Assembly (NCBI GenBank): GCA_964572475.1
Contig: CAZNEZ010000028.1
Coordinates: forward strand, 1 to 29,229
DNA from: CAZNEZ01 sp964572475
Lineage (GTDB): Bacteria; Bacillota; Clostridia; Lachnospirales; Lachnospiraceae
DNA length: 29,229 nt
Reading direction: 5' to 3'
Part shown: piece after piece, positions 24,480 through 29,229 of the stretch
Layout of the letters: every line of letters begins with the position of its first letter
Numbering within the stretch: position 1 is the first letter of the stretch
Program-made: the position numbers and the translations under genes
The notes under the pieces: generated by a model
What the model was told of the DNA's origin: nothing
The model's input: only the letters and a program-made list of their open reading frames with translations
Databases searched by the model: none

Positions 24480-25043
24480 TTATTTACCAGTGAAGCTACT
24501 AATTCCGCTCCATTTTTGATCTTTGTCCGATATTGTAAGATCTTCCGTTGTCATTCCTTCAGGCATTGGCCATTCTACGCCAATCTCTGGATCATTCCAA
24601 GCAAGTCCGCCTTCATCATTTGGATGATAAAAATCTGTACATTTATATGCAAATTCAGCTGTTTCCGATAAAACAATGAATCCATGTGCAAAATTCTTAG
24701 GAATAAAAAACTGCTTTTTATTCTCCGCTGATAAAACTACACCATACCATTGTCCGAATGTCTTTGAGCCAGCTCTAAGATCTACTGCGACATCAAATAC
24801 TTCTCCGCTTACTACTCTTACAAGCTTGTCCTGTGGAAAATTCTTCTGAAAATGTAATCCTCGAAGAACACCTTTCTTTGAACTTGACTGATTATCCTGA
24901 ACGAATTCCATATCAACTCCAACTTCTTTATAATCATTATAATTATATGTCTCCATAAAGTATCCACGCTCATCACCGAATACTGCAGGGGTTATTACCC
25001 TAAGTCCTTCTATATCACATGTTTCAACTGTAATCTTTCCCAT
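24480..25043 (-). CDS. rfbC: dTDP-4-dehydrorhamnose 3,5-epimerase
   Basis: Epimerises dTDP-4-keto-6-deoxyglucose at C3 and C5. The 187-residue cupin protein shows GDERGYFMETYN near the N-terminus, the catalytic base in GVLRGLHFQ, FFIPKNFAHGFIVLSE and YHPNDEGGLAWNDPEIG, all characteristic of RmlC. Length is normal. AAAGGA precedes the ATG. Third gene after rfbB and rfbA; the following glycosyltransferase begins one base past its stop. The reductase RfbD that completes dTDP-L-rhamnose is not encoded here. Confidence 0.95.
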   Translation of the reverse strand: MGKITVETCDIEGLRVITPAVFGDERGYFMETYNYNDYKEVGVDMEFVQDNQSSSKKGVLRGLHFQKNFPQDKLVRVVSGEVFDVAVDLRAGSKTFGQWYGVVLSAENKKQFFIPKNFAHGFIVLSETAEFAYKCTDFYHPNDEGGLAWNDPEIGVEWPMPEGMTTEDLTISDKDQKWSGISSFTGK

Positions 25044-25084
25044 AATCTAATTCCTTTCTATTATCTTAAAAAGTGCTTACTATA

Positions 25085-25954
25085 TTATAGTCCGTTAGCA
25101 ACATCTACTAAATACTGTCCATAAGCTGTCTTCATAAGAGGTTCTGCAAGCTTTAATAACTGTTCTTTATTAATAAATCCTCGTTTATAAGCTATTTCTT
25201 CAATACATGAGATATATAAACCTTGTCTCTTTTGGAATGCTGCTACGAAATCAGCAGCATCAAGAAGCATATCGTGATTTCCTGTATCTAACCATGCAAA
25301 TCCTCTGCCAAGTGTCTCAACCATAAGTGTTCCTCTGTTAAGATATTCATTATTAACTGAAGTTATCTCAATCTCACCTCTAGCTGATGGTTTAACATTC
25401 TTAGCTATCTCAATTACATCATTATCATAGAAGTATAGTCCTGGTACTGCATAGTTAGACTTTGGATTCTCTGGTTTTTCTTCTATTGATAATGCTTTAC
25501 CATTCTCGTCAAATTCTACTACACCATACTCTCTTGGATCTTTTACATAATATCCAAAGATTGTTGCTCCGTTTGGTCTCTCTGCTGCATTCTTAAGTAC
25601 CTTTGAGAAACTTTGTCCATAGAAAATATTATCTCCTAATACTAATGCTACATTATCTTTTCCAATAAATTCTTCACCAATAATAAATGCATCTGCAAGT
25701 CCTCTTGGTGATTCCTGTACTGCATAAACTAACTTCATTCCAAGCTGTGAACCATCTCCCAATAATTCTTCAAATACTGGAAGATCTCTAGGTGTAGAAA
25801 TAATAAGTACTTCACTTATACCTGCTAACATAAGTGTAGATAATGGATAATAAATCATTGGTTTATCGTATACTGGCATTATCTGTTTTGAAATTGCCTT
25901 TGTTAATGGATATAATCTTGTTCCTGAGCCGCCTGCTAATATAATTCCTTTCAT
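25085..25954 (-). CDS. rfbA: Glucose-1-phosphate thymidylyltransferase
   Basis: Forms dTDP-glucose from glucose-1-phosphate and dTTP, the first step of dTDP-rhamnose synthesis. The 289-residue protein begins MKGIILAGGSGTRLYPLT, the nucleotide-binding signature, and contains LVLGDNIFYG, EKPENPKSNYAVPGLYFYDN and a GRGFAWLDTGNHDMLLDA segment, typical of RmlA. GGAGG immediately upstream fixes the ATG at 25954; the longer frame from 25987 runs through that site. It lies 71 bases after rfbB and 41 before rfbC. An imperfect hairpin (25991-26019) without a T-run is in the rfbB-rfbA spacer, possibly setting relative mRNA stability. Confidence 0.96.
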   Translation of the reverse strand: MKGIILAGGSGTRLYPLTKAISKQIMPVYDKPMIYYPLSTLMLAGISEVLIISTPRDLPVFEELLGDGSQLGMKLVYAVQESPRGLADAFIIGEEFIGKDNVALVLGDNIFYGQSFSKVLKNAAERPNGATIFGYYVKDPREYGVVEFDENGKALSIEEKPENPKSNYAVPGLYFYDNDVIEIAKNVKPSARGEIEITSVNNEYLNRGTLMVETLGRGFAWLDTGNHDMLLDAADFVAAFQKRQGLYISCIEEIAYKRGFINKEQLLKLAEPLMKTAYGQYLVDVANGL

Positions 25955-25990
25955 TTTGACCTCCATAATATGTCTTTTATAACGCACTTA

Positions 25991-26019
25991 TGGGAACATG
26001 ACAATAATTCATGTCCCCA
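25991..26019 (-). repeat. Intercistronic hairpin between rfbB and rfbA
   Basis: Arms 25991-26000 and 26010-26019 pair at nine of ten positions. No T-run follows on the minus strand, so it is not a normal terminator; an mRNA stability role is possible. Confidence 0.5.
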
Positions 26020-26025
26020 TTAGTT

Positions 26026-27102
26026 CTATTTGTACATGTCTGCGTAATATTTCTGATAATCGCCGCTTGTTACGTTCTTCATCCAATCTTCATTCTCAAA
26101 GAACCACTGAATCGTCTTCTTGATTCCTTCTTTAAACATAGTCTCTGGATACCATCCAAGATCAGCTTTAATCTTATCAGGTGCAATCGCATATCTCTTA
26201 TCATGTCCTTTTCTATCAGTAACATAGGTAATAAGATTTTGATTGATATGAGCCTTTCTAGGGTCATCTGCTGGAAGCATCTCTTGTAATGTATCAAGGA
26301 TTATATTAATAATCTCGATGTTCTGCTTTTCATTATGTCCACCGATATTATATGTCTCAAATAATTTACCCTGCTCTTGAACCATATCTATAGCCTTAGC
26401 ATGATCTTCTACATATAACCAGTCTCTAACATTCTTACCATCTCCATATACTGGAAGATTTTTACCCTGTAGAGCATTATTGATAATAAGTGGAATAAGT
26501 TTCTCTGGGAACTGATAAGGGCCATAATTATTACTACAGTTAGTAATATTAGCTGGGAACTGATATGTGTCCATATATGCCTTAACCAGAAAATCTGATG
26601 AAGCCTTACTTGCTGAATAAGGGCTATGTGGATCATAAGGAGTTGTCTCATAGAAGAACTCATCATCTTTCTCAAGTGAACCATATACTTCATCTGTTGA
26701 AACATGAAGGAATTTCTTACCTTCTTTAAATGTTCCATCTTCTAATTCCCATGCTGCCTTAGCTGCATTAAGCATAACAAGTGTTCCTAATACATTGGTC
26801 TTAACAAACACCTCTGGATTCTTAATACTTCTGTCAACATGACTTTCAGCTGCAAAATGTACAACTCTGTCAATATCATTCTCTTCAAAAATCTTGCTAA
26901 TTGCTGCACTATCTGTAATATCTGCTCTAACAAATGTATAATTCTCTCTGTTCTCAATATCTTTAAGATTCTCAAGATTACCTGCATATGTTAATACATC
27001 AACATTAATAATTCTAATCTCATTATCATACTTTTTAAACATGTAATGGATATAGTTTGAACCGATAAAACCGGCTCCGCCTGTTACTAAATAAGTTCTC
27101 AT
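26026..27102 (-). CDS. rfbB: dTDP-glucose 4,6-dehydratase
   Basis: Extended short-chain dehydrogenase that converts dTDP-glucose to dTDP-4-keto-6-deoxyglucose with bound NAD. The 358-residue protein begins MRTYLVTGGAGFIGSNYIHYMFK (glycine-rich NAD site), with HFAAESHVDRSI, VSTDEVYGSLE and the catalytic YSASKASSD, then NCSNNYGPYQFPEKLIPL, all diagnostic of RmlB. AAAGGA is 9 bases ahead of the ATG at 27102; the frame from 27120 starts inside that site. First gene of the operon rfbB-rfbA-rfbC-GT-GT, driven by the promoter at 27161-27189. Confidence 0.97.
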   Translation of the reverse strand: MRTYLVTGGAGFIGSNYIHYMFKKYDNEIRIINVDVLTYAGNLENLKDIENRENYTFVRADITDSAAISKIFEENDIDRVVHFAAESHVDRSIKNPEVFVKTNVLGTLVMLNAAKAAWELEDGTFKEGKKFLHVSTDEVYGSLEKDDEFFYETTPYDPHSPYSASKASSDFLVKAYMDTYQFPANITNCSNNYGPYQFPEKLIPLIINNALQGKNLPVYGDGKNVRDWLYVEDHAKAIDMVQEQGKLFETYNIGGHNEKQNIEIINIILDTLQEMLPADDPRKAHINQNLITYVTDRKGHDKRYAIAPDKIKADLGWYPETMFKEGIKKTIQWFFENEDWMKNVTSGDYQKYYADMYK

Positions 27103-27139
27103 TCTATTAATTCCTTTCACTCTATCATCATTATTCAGT

Positions 27140-27154
27140 AAGATTTAAAATCTT
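27140..27154. promoter_or_regulatory. Palindrome at the rfbB start point
   Basis: AAGATTT, one base, AAATCTT (7-bp arms) lies 7 bases downstream of the -10 element, at the expected start of transcription, a usual repressor position. No regulator is known here. Confidence 0.4.
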
Positions 27155-27160
27155 TTTTGC

Positions 27161-27189
27161 ATTATACCACTATTATCTCTATTAATCAA
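27161..27189 (-). promoter_or_regulatory. Promoter of the rfb operon
   Basis: TTGATT (27184-27189), 17 bases, TATAAT (27161-27166) with TGG before it (extended -10). The -35 begins 4 bases from the end of the 23-bp repeats. Confidence 0.85.
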
Positions 27190-27193
27190 CAAG

Positions 27194-27285
27194 ATGATAT
27201 TCTTCTATCTTAATAGTTGATACTCTTCTATCTTAATAGTTGATGCTCTTCTATCTTAATAGTTGATGCTCTTCTATTTTAATAG
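27194..27285. repeat. Four 23-bp tandem repeats between leuA and the rfb promoter
   Basis: Units at 27194-27216, 27217-27239, 27240-27262 and 27263-27285. On the minus strand the unit is CTATTAARATAGAAGAGYAT plus CAA; the first unit contains the last two leuA codons and its TAG stop, and the last unit differs at a few bases. The array ends 4 bases upstream of the rfb -35 element. Each unit can form a small CTAT/ATAG stem. No leuA terminator is evident. Confidence 0.95.
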
Positions 27286-28941
27286 TCTGTCTATAGCACT
27301 AAAGAGCGCTCTGATACTTGCTTTTGTAATATTGGAGCTCTCTCCTACTCCAAAGGTTGCCTTACCTGTTGTAAGATCAAGTAACTGTATATATGCCGCT
27401 GCCTTAGCATGTGAACCTTCACTAAGAGCATGTTCTGAATAATCAAGAAGTTTAAAGTTCAATCCAGCAGTATCCTGTATTGCATTCTTAACTGCATCAA
27501 TAGGACCATTACCAATTGCTTTAATATTTTTAACTTCTCCCTTATATTTGAATAGTAGCTGAACTTCTGTATCTTTATCGCCTGAATCGCTAATCTTGCA
27601 GCTTGTAAATTCAAATGGATATTCATTATCAGTCTTATAGATAAGATATTCTTCTTTAAACTTATCCATAATTGTTTCAGGTGCTACTTCGCCTTGGGCC
27701 TCTGCAATCTTTTGTATAACATCAGCGAATTCTTTATGCATTCCCTTAGGAAGCTTATATCCATAGTAAGTGTCCATAACAAATGCCACGCCGCCCTTGC
27801 CAGACTGACTATTAATTCTAACTATTGGCTCATATTCACGTCCAACATCCGAAGGATCAATTGGAAGATATGGAACTTCCCATGTCTTACTTCCTCTTTC
27901 AGTCATAGCCTTTGTACCTTTGTTAATGGCATCCTGATGTGAACCCGAAAATGCTGTAAATACAAGCTTACCAGCATACGGATGTCTCATGCCTACTGGC
28001 ATCTTGCAGCATCTTTCGTATACTTCAATAATCTCATTGATATGCTCCAAATTCAGTTCTGGATTTATTCCCTGTGAAAACATATTATATGCTACATTAA
28101 GAATATCAACATTACCTGTTCTTTCGCCATTTCCAAAAAGTGTACCTTCAACTCTGTCTGCACCAGCAAGTAATGCAAGTTCTGTAGCTGCAACGCCAGT
28201 TCCTCTATCATTATGAGGATGCACACTTAATATTATCTTATCTCTGTCTTTAAAATGCTTATCCATCCATTCAATCTGGTCGGCATATACATTTGGAGTA
28301 TTCATCTCTACCGTAGCCGGAAGATTGATAATAATTTTATTCTCAGCTGTAGGCTGCCATTCTTCCTGCACTGCTGTACAAACATCTAAAGCATAATCAA
28401 GTTCTGTTCCTGTAAAGCTCTCTGGCGAATATTCAAGCTGAATCTCACCTGGAAAGTCCTTAACATAATTCTTGACAATTCTAGTTCCTTCTATAGCTAT
28501 CTTTTTAATTTCTTCTTTATCCATATGGAATACAACATCTCTTTGAAGAGTCGATGTTGAATTGTAAATATGTACGATTGCCTTTTTTATTCCTTTAAGA
28601 GACTCAAATGTTCTCTCTATAAGATGCTCTCTACACTGTACTAATACTTGAACAACTACATCATCAGGTATAAGATTTCTATCGACAAGCTGTCTTAAAA
28701 AATCGTATTCTATCTGTGAAGCAGAAGGAAATCCAATTTCTATCTCTTTAAAGCCAAGCTTAACAAGAAGATTAAACATCTCTATTTTTTCTTCAACAAC
28801 CATAGGCTCTATAAGTGCCTGATTGCCATCACGCAAATCAACACTACACCATACTGGTGCTTTCATAATCTCTTTGTTAGGCCACTCTCTATCTGGCATA
28901 TCCACAACTGGTACTCTTTTATATCTATTATAATCTAACAT
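27274..28941 (-). CDS. leuA: 2-isopropylmalate synthase
   Basis: First committed enzyme of leucine synthesis: condenses acetyl-CoA with 2-oxoisovalerate. The 555-residue protein is of the long LeuA type (about 550 residues). The TIM barrel shows VDLRDGNQAL (catalytic Arg and metal Asp), SVHPHNDRGTG (metal-binding HxH), GTLFGNGERTGNVD, and the C-terminal regulatory domain (about 430-555) that senses leucine. AGAAGGA is 7 bases before the ATG. It has a promoter and a 226-base leader with a terminator-like hairpin, so attenuation is likely. The last codons and stop form the first unit of a 23-bp tandem repeat. Confidence 0.95.
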   Translation of the reverse strand: MLDYNRYKRVPVVDMPDREWPNKEIMKAPVWCSVDLRDGNQALIEPMVVEEKIEMFNLLVKLGFKEIEIGFPSASQIEYDFLRQLVDRNLIPDDVVVQVLVQCREHLIERTFESLKGIKKAIVHIYNSTSTLQRDVVFHMDKEEIKKIAIEGTRIVKNYVKDFPGEIQLEYSPESFTGTELDYALDVCTAVQEEWQPTAENKIIINLPATVEMNTPNVYADQIEWMDKHFKDRDKIILSVHPHNDRGTGVAATELALLAGADRVEGTLFGNGERTGNVDILNVAYNMFSQGINPELNLEHINEIIEVYERCCKMPVGMRHPYAGKLVFTAFSGSHQDAINKGTKAMTERGSKTWEVPYLPIDPSDVGREYEPIVRINSQSGKGGVAFVMDTYYGYKLPKGMHKEFADVIQKIAEAQGEVAPETIMDKFKEEYLIYKTDNEYPFEFTSCKISDSGDKDTEVQLLFKYKGEVKNIKAIGNGPIDAVKNAIQDTAGLNFKLLDYSEHALSEGSHAKAAAYIQLLDLTTGKATFGVGESSNITKASIRALFSAIDRLLK

Positions 28942-29168
28942 ACTATATCCTTCTTTCTTAAAAATCCTATTAAGTTACTGACGTTCTTCGTTAACTTACC
29001 ATATACTTTGCGCAATCTTTTATTATATATTAAAAGACTCCACTTATCACGAGCTTTGGAGTCGATATATCACGCTGTACTTTTTAAGAATTGTTATTTT
29101 AATTTTGTCTACTTTCTTAGCCCCATTGTGTTTCCTCACTTTCATAAATGCATTTATTTACATATAGT
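28942..29168 (-). promoter_or_regulatory. leuA leader with terminator-like and second hairpin
   Basis: The leader of about 226 bases contains a hairpin with arms 29036-29042 and 29057-29063 (GACTCCA/TGGAGTC) followed by T4, then a second hairpin with arms 28971-28977 and 28992-28998 just before the ribosome binding site. A five-codon open frame (29106-29123, MGLRK) with GAGG upstream lies ahead of the first hairpin. No T-box sequence (TGGNACCGCG) or known riboswitch core was recognised. The sensor is unknown. Confidence 0.55.
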
Positions 29169-29174
29169 GGTCTA

Positions 29175-29203
29175 ATTATATACATTAATATTTCAAAAAT
29201 CAA
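29175..29203 (-). promoter_or_regulatory. leuA promoter
   Basis: TTGATT (29198-29203), 17 bases, TATAAT (29175-29180) on the minus strand, the same hexamer pair as the rfb promoter. The start point is near 29168. Confidence 0.75.
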
Positions 29204-29229
29204 GTAAAATACTTACTTTTCCCAATACG

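Noticed and set aside
27194..27285. CRISPR array
   Set aside because: Repeats are directly adjacent with no spacers and no cas genes are present; this is a tandem repeat.
29106..29137. Leu-rich leader peptide controlling leuA
   Set aside because: The available short frames have only one or two Leu codons; the longer one lacks a ribosome binding site.
28942..29229. T-box or ppGpp/PRPP (ykkC-type) riboswitch upstream of leuA
   Set aside because: No TGGNACCGCG T-box sequence and no ykkC core motifs were found in the minus-strand leader.

Overview
The window looks like a chromosomal contig from a low-GC Gram-positive anaerobe of the Clostridia, most likely family Lachnospiraceae. The support is AT-rich DNA, strong AAAGGAG/GGAGG ribosome binding sites, sigma-A promoters with 16-17 bp spacers, diaminopimelate made through dapL, glnA followed by an ANTAR regulator, a Csp-like subtilase, and a PdaB-like deacetylase fragment. 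The species cannot be fixed from sequence alone. Two runs of exactly 100 N (4939-5038, 7902-8001) are assembly gaps of unknown true length, and both interrupt envelope genes. No rRNA, tRNA, CRISPR array or insertion sequence was recognised.

Layout. (1) 1-3505, minus strand: nitrogen and lysine/peptidoglycan precursor block, glnA -> ANTAR regulator -> dapL. glnA has its own promoter and a short attenuator-like leader; dapL has a perfect consensus promoter and a strong terminator. (2) 3525-8030, plus strand: a surface island with an L,D-transpeptidase carrying repeats (promoter spacer contains A13), a glycosyltransferase-methyltransferase fusion, a lone type IV pilin-like protein, and the start of a polysaccharide deacetylase. 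(3) 8031-9647: a convergent CoiA-like protein (minus) and RNase HI (plus). (4) 9682-12213, minus: an ABC-2 exporter operon with a promoter and an operator-like inverted repeat. (5) 12245-15646, minus: a Csp-like subtilase whose catalytic His is replaced by Asn, and a divergent ClpX. (6) 15698-21864, minus: HtrA-type protease, two LytR-CpsA-Psr ligases and a polyprenyl glycosylphosphotransferase. (7) 21894-27189, minus: two GT2 proteins and rfbC, rfbA, rfbB. (8) 27194-29203, minus: four 23-bp tandem repeats, then leuA with its promoter and long leader.

How the genes work together. Regions 6 and 7 together make and attach a cell-wall glycopolymer. RfbA/B/C make a dTDP-deoxysugar (rfbD is not here), the WbaP-like enzyme loads the first sugar on undecaprenyl phosphate, the GT2 proteins extend it, and the LCP enzymes transfer the product to peptidoglycan. 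Flippase and polymerase genes are not in the window. HtrA, placed after the LCP genes, is a plausible envelope quality-control protease. It has an unusual upstream region: a duplicated terminator hairpin and three 11-bp-phased direct repeats that look like a response-regulator site.

Most worth following up: the GT-methyltransferase/pilin pair, the catalytically compromised subtilase, the homopolymer promoter, the htrA upstream region, the glnA leader beside an ANTAR gene, the repeats at the leuA/rfbB junction, and the leuA leader. All functional statements rest on motif reading; no database search was run.
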